A stretch of DNA of 5,449 nt from an uncultured Eubacteriales bacterium (GTDB taxonomy: Bacteria > Bacillota > Clostridia > Oscillospirales > UBA644). The stretch is from assembly GCA_934481505.1 (NCBI GenBank), contig CAKSPP010000101.1:1-5449 (forward strand), read 5' to 3'. The position numbers were made by a program, and so were the translations under genes. Below are positions 1 through 5,449 of the stretch, in pieces (positions within the stretch are counted from its first letter, which is position 1; each line of letters opens with the position of its first letter). Below the pieces are notes generated by a model. That model ran no database searches. It saw nothing but the letters and a program-made list of their open reading frames with translations, and was not told the DNA's origin.

Positions 1-460
1 ACGAAAGCAAGTCGGAAAGGTATCTGTGGTTATCGGGGTAGAGCATTTCGTCGGCACAGGTAAAGCCCGTTTCTTTGATTGCTCTCATATGCAGTTCTCT
101 TATCTTGATTATTCCTGCGAGCATATCGGGGGCAGCCTGCGGGTCGGGCTGATGAAGCATTCCTTTGTAGCCGTCGCCGGTGGTTCTCGGTTTGTTCGTG
201 TAAATTCTCGGGACGATAAGAATTTTGTCCTTTACTTTTTCCTGAACTTCGCGAAGTCTCGAAATATATTCGATAACGGGTTCTTCGCTGTCGGCGGAAC
301 AAGGTCCGATTATAAGGAGAAACTTGTCGGAAGTGCCGCGGAAAATATCGGCGATTTCCATATCTCTTTTGGTTTTGATTTGAGACATTTCATGGGTTAT
401 CGGAAACATTTCTTTTATTTCCATAGGTACAGGTAATTTTCTTTTGAATTCGCAATTCAT
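1..460 (-). CDS. 3-deoxy-7-phosphoheptulonate (DAHP) synthase, class I, N-terminal part (3' end outside window)
   Basis: The first 153 codons are present and run off the left edge, a little under half of a usual 340-350-residue enzyme. DAHP synthase condenses PEP with erythrose-4-phosphate and is the entry step of the pathway. Visible motifs are LLIIGPCSAD at 48-57, whose Cys54 matches the metal-binding cysteine of E. coli AroG, and RIYTNKPRTTG at 85-95, with PEP-site Lys90 and Arg92, followed by DGYKGMLHQPDP at 96-107. ADEMLYP at 136-142 matches the AGEFLD region. This is the AroG/AroF/AroH-like class Ialpha type. I do not assign one of those symbols because they denote feedback specificity, which the visible part does not settle. 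The ATG at 460 has GGAGG eight bases upstream. It follows the tyrA stop by 15 bases, the widest gap in the operon. Confidence 0.95.
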   Translation of the reverse strand, partial: MNCEFKRKLPVPMEIKEMFPITHEMSQIKTKRDMEIADIFRGTSDKFLLIIGPCSADSEEPVIEYISRLREVQEKVKDKILIVPRIYTNKPRTTGDGYKGMLHQPDPQAAPDMLAGIIKIRELHMRAIKETGFTCADEMLYPDNHRYLSDLLS

Positions 461-468
461 TTTTCTTT

Positions 469-473
469 CCTCC
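469..473 (-). promoter_or_regulatory. Ribosome binding site of the DAHP synthase gene
   Basis: GGAGG sits in the 15-base gap after the tyrA stop and eight bases before the ATG at 460. It is the only site in the window lying wholly outside coding sequence, so this gene can be initiated independently of upstream translation. Confidence 0.88.
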
Positions 474-475
474 GT

Positions 476-1339
476 TTATCTGTTTTTATCGAATTGAATT
501 TTTCTTTTGGTTGAAAGCTTCATCATATCCCGCAGACTTTCTTTGTCGTCCGCGTCGAGATATTTTTTGATTTTTTCGAGTTCGTTTATGAACATATCTA
601 TTTCTCCCGAAAGATATTTTTTGTTCAGAAGAAATAGTTCCGACCACATTTCGTCGTTGATTTTTGCGATACGGATAAGATCTCTGAAAGAGTCTCCCGT
701 ATATTTTACGAGGTCATTGTTTGTGTTGCAGGTCATAAGGGAAATTGCAATGCAGTGCGTAAGCTGCGAAAGAAACCCTATCATTTTATCGTGTTCTTCG
801 AGCGTCAGTTCGCTTATTCTTGAAAAGCCGAGAATTTCGCCGAGCTGCTTGCATATTTCCGTTGCTTCTCTTGTGTTTTTTTCGGTCGGGGTTACAATAA
901 AGTTTGCCGATTTGAAAATATTGCCGTCCGCATATTCTATTCCGCGGCTTTCACGTCCCGCCATAGGGTGACTTGCGATAAATTCAAGGTCGGGGCGGAG
1001 AAGCGACTGAACTTTCGGAACCACCGCCGATTTTACGCCCGTAACGTCTGTTATAAGCGTTCCGGGGGAGATATACTGCTGATTATTTTCGAGCCATTCT
1101 ATAAGTATATGCGGATAAAGAGCAAATACGATGATATCCGCGTTTTCTATCATTTCTTTGTCGATTTCGGTCGTTCCTTCGGAAATCATTTTTTTCTGCA
1201 AAGCATAGTCGATATCTTTCTGTTCTTTTGTTATCGCCCTTACTTTGTAGCCTTTGCCGCTGAGAGCTTCGGCGTAGCTTCCTCCGATAACGCCGAGACC
1301 GATTATCAAAAATTCGGTTTCTGCTGTTATTTTATTCAT
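476..1339 (-). CDS. tyrA: Prephenate dehydrogenase, ACT-less
   Basis: This 287-residue protein oxidatively decarboxylates prephenate to 4-hydroxyphenylpyruvate, the committed step to tyrosine. The N-terminal Rossmann domain shows GLGVIGGS at 14-21 and TDVTGVKS at 97-104. HPMAGRESRG at 124-133 holds the presumed catalytic His124. The helical C-terminal domain shows EEHD at 181-184, LSQLTH at 190-195 and FRDLIRIA at 218-225, followed by MW at 231-232. It ends soon after this domain, so the C-terminal ACT domain found in many Gram-positive TyrA proteins is missing. At the end of the second Rossmann strand, where NAD-dependent members usually carry Asp, this protein has Thr37 (VRAITK). An arogenate dehydrogenase activity cannot be excluded from sequence. 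The ATG lies inside the end of aroA, with GAGG six bases upstream. Confidence 0.94.
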   Translation of the reverse strand: MNKITAETEFLIIGLGVIGGSYAEALSGKGYKVRAITKEQKDIDYALQKKMISEGTTEIDKEMIENADIIVFALYPHILIEWLENNQQYISPGTLITDVTGVKSAVVPKVQSLLRPDLEFIASHPMAGRESRGIEYADGNIFKSANFIVTPTEKNTREATEICKQLGEILGFSRISELTLEEHDKMIGFLSQLTHCIAISLMTCNTNNDLVKYTGDSFRDLIRIAKINDEMWSELFLLNKKYLSGEIDMFINELEKIKKYLDADDKESLRDMMKLSTKRKIQFDKNR

Positions 1340-2534
1340 TTTTTACCTCAATTCCGAGTTTCTCCAAATCTTTCCAATAATTCGGATAGCTTTTATTTAC
1401 TGCTTCGGCTCCCGTTATTGTTCCTCCTGTGACGGAGCAGATAACCGAAAGAGCCATTGCTACCCTGTGATCGTTATGAGACGAAAGGGAAGACGTCGGA
1501 AAATGCAGAGCCGATTTTTTTACCGTTATGCTGTTTTCCTCAACGGCAACGCTGCATCCGAACTTTTCAAGTTCCTCTTTCATCGCGTTTCCTCTGTCCG
1601 ATTCCTTATAGCGGAGTCTTGCCGTGTTTTCAAATGTTGCTCCGTTTTTTAATGCGGCGACAGCCATGAGCACGGGGGCAAGGTCTGGACAGTTCTGAAT
1701 ATCAAGAGCAGGCGTTCCTTCATTTAACCTGCGGAAATATTCTTTATAAACGGAGTCTCCCTGTTTTGACTTTTCGGAAAGTCCCGTGACGGAAACATTT
1801 CCTCCGATAAGTCCGAAAGCGTCGGGAAAAGCGGCATTTGAAAAGTCTCCCTCGACTGTTTCGGTAATAGGCGAATATTGTTGGTTCCCGAAAAGCTTTA
1901 CGGTATCTCCGTCTTTTTCATATTTGATTTTTGCGATATCGAGAGTTTCAAATGTAAGGTCGATATAGGAACGGCTTTCGATCGGCGGAAGAATTGTCAG
2001 CACCGAATCGTCGTCGAGAAGCGGCAACGCAAAGAGAAGTCCCGTAATATACTGGCTTGAAACGTTTCCGCGTATTTCGTAGTTTCCAGCACGGAGACTC
2101 CCGCAAACGGTTATATTTCCGTCTTTTCGGTCAAATGCAAGTCCTTCTTTTTTGCATATATTTTCATATTCTTCAAGAGGGCGTTCCATAAGACGCGGTT
2201 TTCCGGAAAAAACTATCGGGAAATCTGCGGTAAGTGCAACCGGAATTAAAAACCGCAATGTGCTGCCGCTTTCGTTGCAGTTTATAACCGCGTTCTTTAC
2301 TGGGTTAAAACCTTTTGAATCGACGGTTATTTCGTCGCCTGAAATTTCATATTTTGCTCCGAAAGCCTCGGCTGCGGAAAGTGTCGCCTTGATGTCTTCG
2401 CTCATTACGACATTTTTTATTGCCGATTTTCCTTTTGCGAGAACTGCGGCAATAATAAGTCGGTGAGCCATACTTTTCGACGGCTGTGCTTTTATTTCTC
2501 CGTTTGCCTTTGACGGCAAAATCGTAATGTTCAT
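1332..2534 (-). CDS. aroA: 3-phosphoshikimate 1-carboxyvinyltransferase (EPSP synthase)
   Basis: This 400-residue cytosolic enzyme transfers the enolpyruvyl group of PEP to shikimate-3-phosphate (step 6). It is somewhat shorter than E. coli AroA (427). Motifs in order are PSKSMAHR at 18-25 (Lys20, Ser21, Arg25 contact substrate), ESGSTLRFL at 88-96 (PEP-site loop), RLMERPLEEY at 114-123, SSQY at 159-162, GDFSNAAF at 229-236, catalytic Asp284 in CPDLAPV, RLRYKESDR at 306-314 with Glu311, and HNDHR at 353-357. The C-terminal KSYPNYW segment is also typical. Both halves of the two-domain inside-out barrel are therefore intact. In the PEP loop the residue matching Pro101 of the E. coli enzyme is Phe95. 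The ATG overlaps the aroQ stop (ATGA), with GAGGA seven bases upstream. The TAA stop overlaps the tyrA start by eight bases. Confidence 0.97.
   Translation of the reverse strand: MNITILPSKANGEIKAQPSKSMAHRLIIAAVLAKGKSAIKNVVMSEDIKATLSAAEAFGAKYEISGDEITVDSKGFNPVKNAVINCNESGSTLRFLIPVALTADFPIVFSGKPRLMERPLEEYENICKKEGLAFDRKDGNITVCGSLRAGNYEIRGNVSSQYITGLLFALPLLDDDSVLTILPPIESRSYIDLTFETLDIAKIKYEKDGDTVKLFGNQQYSPITETVEGDFSNAAFPDAFGLIGGNVSVTGLSEKSKQGDSVYKEYFRRLNEGTPALDIQNCPDLAPVLMAVAALKNGATFENTARLRYKESDRGNAMKEELEKFGCSVAVEENSITVKKSALHFPTSSLSSHNDHRVAMALSVICSVTGGTITGAEAVNKSYPNYWKDLEKLGIEVKNE
1346..1349 (-). promoter_or_regulatory. Ribosome binding site of tyrA
   Basis: TGAGGT gives a four-base GAGG core six bases before the tyrA ATG, inside the last codons of aroA. 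It is the weakest match of the six starts in the window. Confidence 0.7.
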
Positions 2535-2959
2535 TTCCCGTTCCTCAAAATGTCGATTGCTTCGAGATATCCGTCAAGACCCTTTCCTGCGACGGTCGCG
2601 ACGCAGACGCTTCTTATATAGCTTATCTGCCTGAAATCTTCGCGTTTTGAAACATCGGAGATATGAACCTCGACCGCGGGAACAGAGACTGCTTTCAGGG
2701 CGTCGGCAATAGCAACGCTCGTGTGGGTGTAAGCTCCGGGGTTTATCACTATGCCGTCCGATTTTTTATAGCAATCCTGAATTTTATCTACGAGGTCGCC
2801 TTCGTGGTTCGACTGATAGACCTCGACTTCAATTCCGAGATTCTTGCAGTATTCTTCAATCATCAGAATAAGATCTTTATAGGTCTTTTTGCCGTAAATA
2901 TCGGGTTCTCTTATCCCTATGAAGTTGATGTTCGCTCCGTTTATGACGGTTATCTTCAT
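2531..2959 (-). CDS. aroQ: 3-dehydroquinate dehydratase, type II
   Basis: This 142-residue protein has the normal length of the small dodecameric type II dehydroquinase, which dehydrates 3-dehydroquinate to 3-dehydroshikimate (step 3) through an enolate intermediate. It is unrelated in fold to the type I AroD enzyme. Motifs seen are NGANINFIGIREPDIYG at 7-23 with Arg17 and the catalytic Tyr22, QSNHEGDL at 49-56, NPGAYTHTS at 73-81, EVHISD at 97-102 with the catalytic His99, and REDFR at 106-110. The usual NGPNLN opening reads NGANIN here, so the proline is replaced by alanine; the rest is canonical. The ATG overlaps the fusion gene's stop (ATGA), and an AAGGAG sequence eight bases upstream lies inside the fusion gene. 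The stop in turn overlaps the aroA start by ATGA. Confidence 0.96.
   Translation of the reverse strand: MKITVINGANINFIGIREPDIYGKKTYKDLILMIEEYCKNLGIEVEVYQSNHEGDLVDKIQDCYKKSDGIVINPGAYTHTSVAIADALKAVSVPAVEVHISDVSKREDFRQISYIRSVCVATVAGKGLDGYLEAIDILRNGK
2542..2546 (-). promoter_or_regulatory. Ribosome binding site of aroA
   Basis: GAGGA lies seven bases before the aroA ATG, inside the end of aroQ. It is slightly weaker than the GGAGG sites elsewhere in the operon, so translation probably relies more on coupling through the ATGA overlap. Confidence 0.75.
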
Positions 2960-4209
2960 TTTGAAAACTCCTTAATTATCATATCCGTTACGTTTTCGGG
3001 GTTATTATCCGAAACGACCGTTATATCCGCCGCCGCGGCATAAATCGGATATCGTGTGGAATAAAGGTTCTTTAATTTGTCTCTGTCGGACGAAAGGGGT
3101 CTGTCGTCGGTCGGCAGAATATCGTTTATATTTCTGTCTATAAAAACGGTAACGCCGTTCTTTTTCAGGTTTTCAATGTTTTCTTCACGCAGCACCGCAC
3201 CGCCGCCCACGGCGATAACTTTTGCGGTGCCGTTTTTCAGTTCGGAAATCACTTTGCTTTCGATTTCTCTGAAATATTTTTCGCCGTGCTCTCTGATTAT
3301 TTTTGACGGATGACCGTATTCTTTTTCAATCAGTTCGTCGGTATCGGCAAAGGTCTTTTCAGTTCTTTCTGCAAGCAGCTTTCCGACGGTCGTTTTCCCG
3401 CAGCCGGGCATTCCGATAAGAACGATGTTTTGCTTGCTTTTGAGAATATCGGAAAATATTTTGTTCAGAGTTTCTTCCGAAATCTTTTCACCTGTGAAAA
3501 GTTCCGCTGCTTTTACTGCCTGCGAAACGAGCATATAAAGCCCTGTTTCTGCCGGTATATTTTCTTTTTCGGCGGTATAGACAAGCTTTGTTTTCAGCGG
3601 GTTATAAACTGCGTCGACAACCGCCGAAAGGTTTTTGAAAAGCGAAATATTAATGGGGGAAGCGTCGGTATTCGGAAACATTCCGACAGGCGTTGTGTTT
3701 ATTATTATATCGGTAAAATCCGCGATTTTATCAATATTGTCATAAGTTATATATTCGAAATCGCCGTCGGGAATCAAATCCTGTTTTCGTGTTGCCTTGT
3801 ATATTCTTGCGGCACCCATTGTTTTTGCGGCATATGCCGCGGTTTTGGAAGTTCCGCCCGAACCGAGGATAAGAATGGTTTTTCCCGAAATATCCCCTGC
3901 GGTTTTTGAAATCAGGTTTGAAATTCCGAAAAGATCGGTGTTATATCCGAAAAGTTTTCCGTTTTTGTTTACTATCGAGTTTACCGCACCGATTTCTTTT
4001 GCGGTTTCGTCTATTTCATCAAGAAAGGGAATGACCTTCTGTTTATAAGGAATAGTGACATTTATCCCTTTGAAATTCTTTTCGGTCATAAACTTCTCGA
4101 ACTTCTCTTCGGGAAGATCGCATATTTCATAAGTATATAACCCGAGGCTTTCGTGAATTTCTTTTGAAAAACTGTGACCGAGAGGGTGTCCTATAAGTCC
4201 GAAATCCAT
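2956..4209 (-). CDS. aroE-aroK: Bifunctional shikimate dehydrogenase / shikimate kinase fusion
   Basis: One 417-residue polypeptide carries two consecutive enzymes. Residues 1-240 are AroE (dehydroshikimate + NADPH to shikimate): GHPLGHSFSK at 7-16 with shikimate-binding Ser13 and Ser15, NVTIPYK at 50-56 with catalytic Lys56, Asn77, GYNTD at 88-92 with Asp92, dinucleotide loop GSGGTS at 116-121, NTTPVGM at 171-177, and MLVSQA at 226-231. Residues 261-417 are AroK (shikimate + ATP to shikimate-3-phosphate): Walker A GMPGCGKT at 266-273, DTD at 289-291, FREIE at 313-317, GGG at 335-337, lid Arg370 and RYPIYAAAAD at 386-395. A linker of about 20 residues joins them and contains no ATG, GTG or TTG codon that could restart a separate kinase. 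The frame stays open to 4302, but I chose the ATG at 4209 because the AroE fold begins there and GGAGG lies six bases upstream. The stop shares ATGA with aroQ. All key residues of both halves are present, so both should be active. Confidence 0.95.
   Translation of the reverse strand: MDFGLIGHPLGHSFSKEIHESLGLYTYEICDLPEEKFEKFMTEKNFKGINVTIPYKQKVIPFLDEIDETAKEIGAVNSIVNKNGKLFGYNTDLFGISNLISKTAGDISGKTILILGSGGTSKTAAYAAKTMGAARIYKATRKQDLIPDGDFEYITYDNIDKIADFTDIIINTTPVGMFPNTDASPINISLFKNLSAVVDAVYNPLKTKLVYTAEKENIPAETGLYMLVSQAVKAAELFTGEKISEETLNKIFSDILKSKQNIVLIGMPGCGKTTVGKLLAERTEKTFADTDELIEKEYGHPSKIIREHGEKYFREIESKVISELKNGTAKVIAVGGGAVLREENIENLKKNGVTVFIDRNINDILPTDDRPLSSDRDKLKNLYSTRYPIYAAAADITVVSDNNPENVTDMIIKEFSK
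2968..2973 (-). promoter_or_regulatory. Ribosome binding site of aroQ
   Basis: AAGGAG lies eight bases before the aroQ ATG, inside the final codons of the aroE-aroK fusion (encoding the Lys-Glu near its C-terminus). Confidence 0.85.
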
Positions 4210-4210
4210 T

Positions 4211-5305
4211 TTATTCCTCCGAAAGAAAATCCGTTCCGTAACGGAGAGCAAGAAGGTCTGCCGCGGTAAATGCCGCAATGCTGTCAACGACGACTCTTGC
4301 ACGGTGGAAAATTGCGGGGTCGTGTCTTCCCGTAAGAGTTAACGTCGTTTCTTCTTCCGTTTTTATGTTGACGGTTTTCTGTTCTCTGAAAATCGAAGGG
4401 GTGGGTTTTATTACGGTTCTGAAAATAACGGGCATACCGTTTGTTATTCCGCCGTTTATGCCGCCGTTGTTATTCGTTTCGGTTTTAATTTCGCCGTTTT
4501 TGATTATGAACGGGTCGTTTGAGCGGCTGCCGGTCGTATTTGCAAAATCAAATCCGAGACCGAACTCTACGCCTTTGACTGCGGGAATTGCGAAAAGTCC
4601 TTTTGCGAGAACGCTTTCGAAAGAATCAAACCAAGGTTCGCCGACTCCTGCGGGAAGCCCCGAAATTGCGGTTTCCAGAATTCCTCCGACGCTGTCTTTT
4701 TCTTCTGCGGCTTTTTCGATTTTCTCTATCATTTTTTCTGCGGCATTACCGTCCAGAACCGCAAATTTCTCGTTTCCGAGAATCTTTATGTCTTTTTCAA
4801 TATCGGAAAAATCTCTGTCGGAAATGTTTCCGCAGCTTTTTATGTGTGTTCCGATAGTTATGCCTTTATTTTTGAGAGCGTCAATGACGATTGCTCCTGC
4901 TGCAACTATTGCCGCGGTTATCCGTCCCGAAAAATGACCTCCGCCGCGGGGATCTTCAAATCCGCGGTATTTTATATCGCCCGTATAATCGGCATGCGAC
5001 GGACGCGGTTTGTTTTCAAGTTCGGAATAGTCTTTGCTTTTTGTGTTTTTGTTTCTTATTATAATGCAGAGAGGCGTTCCGGTCGTCTTGCCGTTATAAA
5101 TGCCCGAAAGAATTTCAAATTCGTCTTCTTCGACTCTCGGTGTCGAAATTTTTCCGTAAGGACGGCGTAAATCAAGCTGCGATTTAATGAAATTTTCGTT
5201 TACCGAAATACCGGGGGCAAGTCCGTCGATAACAGCCCCGACAGCCGCTCCGTGGCTTTCTCCGAATATTGTCAAAGCAACGCTTTGTCCGAATGTGTTT
5301 TTCAT
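4211..5305 (-). CDS. aroC: Chorismate synthase
   Basis: This 364-residue protein is full length for the family (E. coli AroC is 361). It catalyses the last common step, anti-elimination of phosphate from EPSP to give chorismate, using reduced FMN in the cytosol. Visible signatures in order are GESHG at 15-19 (His18), LDLRRPYGK at 44-52, TTGTP at 74-78, RPSHAD at 101-106 (His104), RGGGHFSGR at 120-128, SVGGILE at 205-211, GLPAGVGEP at 216-224, the NNNGGINGG loop at 278-286, KPTPSI at 300-305 and GRHDPAI at 326-332. The two histidines correspond to the conserved catalytic pair. The third signature reads GGGHFSGR instead of the commoner GGGRSSAR, a variant I recall from Clostridia. The start ATG overlaps the aroB stop (ATGA) and has GGAGG six bases upstream. 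The aroEK start follows one base after the TAA stop. The gene encodes the final pathway enzyme yet sits near the front of the operon. Confidence 0.97.
   Translation of the reverse strand: MKNTFGQSVALTIFGESHGAAVGAVIDGLAPGISVNENFIKSQLDLRRPYGKISTPRVEEDEFEILSGIYNGKTTGTPLCIIIRNKNTKSKDYSELENKPRPSHADYTGDIKYRGFEDPRGGGHFSGRITAAIVAAGAIVIDALKNKGITIGTHIKSCGNISDRDFSDIEKDIKILGNEKFAVLDGNAAEKMIEKIEKAAEEKDSVGGILETAISGLPAGVGEPWFDSFESVLAKGLFAIPAVKGVEFGLGFDFANTTGSRSNDPFIIKNGEIKTETNNNGGINGGITNGMPVIFRTVIKPTPSIFREQKTVNIKTEEETTLTLTGRHDPAIFHRARVVVDSIAAFTAADLLALRYGTDFLSEE
4216..4220 (-). promoter_or_regulatory. Ribosome binding site of the aroE-aroK fusion (decides the start)
   Basis: CGGAGG lies six bases before the ATG at 4209 and overlaps the last codons of aroC. 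It selects this ATG over the upstream in-frame Met at 4302, whose extra 31 residues would lie wholly within aroC coding sequence and resemble no AroE N-terminus. Confidence 0.9.
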
Positions 5306-5449
5306 TTCAATCCTCCGATTAAAGAATCGATTTCTTCCGCCGTCATTTTTTTGATTTTTCCGTCACCGATATTTTCGACAACTACCGCCGAAAATACGCC
5401 GTCTGCGGCTTTTTTATCGTGGAGTATTGCCGATTTTATCGTATCGGCT
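5302..5449 (-). CDS. aroB: 3-dehydroquinate synthase, C-terminal end (partial, 5' end outside window)
   Basis: Only the last 48 codons are present. The reading frame enters at the right edge and stops at TGA (5304..5302). The visible residues include a DKK motif (LHDKKAADG) followed by a strand ending in ENIGDGKI and a short final helix. This matches the usual C-terminus of AroB, where a DKK segment precedes a VL-x-x-IG strand. AroB is the NAD+-dependent cytosolic enzyme that cyclises DAHP to 3-dehydroquinate, step 2 of the pathway. The NAD- and metal-binding parts lie outside the window, so the call rests on the tail motif and on the neighbours, which are all shikimate genes. The stop overlaps the aroC start as ATGA, implying translational coupling. 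Confidence 0.85.
   Translation of the reverse strand, partial: ADTIKSAILHDKKAADGVFSAVVVENIGDGKIKKMTAEEIDSLIGGLK
5312..5316 (-). promoter_or_regulatory. Ribosome binding site of aroC
   Basis: GGAGG lies six bases before the aroC ATG and inside the last codons of aroB. Together with the ATGA overlap it suggests that ribosomes ending on aroB restart on aroC. Confidence 0.85.

Noticed and set aside
30..302. Minus-strand frame of 90 codons rich in Arg
   Set aside because: It is a shifted frame inside the DAHP synthase gene; the correct frame shows GPCSAD and KPRTTG motifs and has a Shine-Dalgarno site.
26..436. Plus-strand open frame of 136 codons
   Set aside because: It lies antisense to the DAHP synthase coding sequence, resembles no family I know and is rich in Phe and His as expected for the reverse of this coding sequence.
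461..475. Possible terminator or promoter between tyrA and the DAHP synthase gene
   Set aside because: The gap is 15 bases and fully taken up by a Shine-Dalgarno site and spacer; there is no inverted repeat or T-run.
3310..3909. Plus-strand open frame of 199 codons
   Set aside because: It is antisense to the aroE-aroK fusion, which is fully supported by motifs along its length. The composition (many Cys and Phe) is that of a shadow frame.
4210..4302. N-terminal extension of 31 residues on the aroE-aroK fusion
   Set aside because: The frame is open but entirely inside aroC, and AroE homology begins exactly at the ATG at 4209, which has a strong ribosome binding site.
4441..4500. Short repetitive CCGCCGTT-like pattern
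   Set aside because: It encodes the Asn/Gly-rich loop NNNGGINGG, a normal conserved part of chorismate synthase, so the repetition reflects the protein.
4278..4937. Plus-strand open frame of 219 codons, hydrophobic in places
   Set aside because: It could suggest a membrane protein, but it lies antisense to the most conserved part of chorismate synthase, in mirrored codon register. The apparent hydrophobicity comes from reversed charged codons.

Overview
The window is a compact stretch of core metabolism with every gene on the minus strand, so it reads from right to left. It carries the shikimate (chorismate) pathway as one tightly packed operon. In transcription order: the 3' end of aroB (3-dehydroquinate synthase, cut by the right edge), aroC (chorismate synthase), an aroE-aroK fusion (shikimate dehydrogenase plus shikimate kinase in one polypeptide), aroQ (type II 3-dehydroquinase), aroA (EPSP synthase), tyrA (prephenate dehydrogenase without an ACT domain), and the 5' part of a class I DAHP synthase gene (cut by the left edge).

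Together these cover all seven steps from erythrose-4-phosphate plus PEP to chorismate, and tyrA adds a first step towards tyrosine. Packing is extreme. aroB/aroC, aroEK/aroQ and aroQ/aroA each share a 4-base ATGA stop/start overlap; aroA/tyrA overlap by 8 bases; aroC/aroEK are 1 base apart; only tyrA and the DAHP synthase gene are separated, by 15 bases. Every start has a GGAGG-like Shine-Dalgarno sequence 6-8 bases upstream, usually inside the previous gene. No gap is large enough for an internal promoter, terminator or leader, so the promoter and any T-box or attenuator must lie right of the window.

The likely host is a Firmicute of class Clostridia, perhaps Oscillospiraceae/Ruminococcaceae-like. 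This rests on moderate base composition, strong Shine-Dalgarno sites, the short AroE type starting directly at its first strand, the GGGHFSGR variant in chorismate synthase, the ESGSTLRFL loop in EPSP synthase, and the PRIYTNKPRTTG DAHP synthase type. The taxonomic call is inference from remembered family patterns, not a search.

I found no mobile element, CRISPR array, RNA gene, repeat array or unknown system. The points most worth a second look are the aroE-aroK fusion, the completeness of the operon, a TyrA cofactor pocket that may favour NADP+, and an unusual PEP-site loop residue in EPSP synthase.
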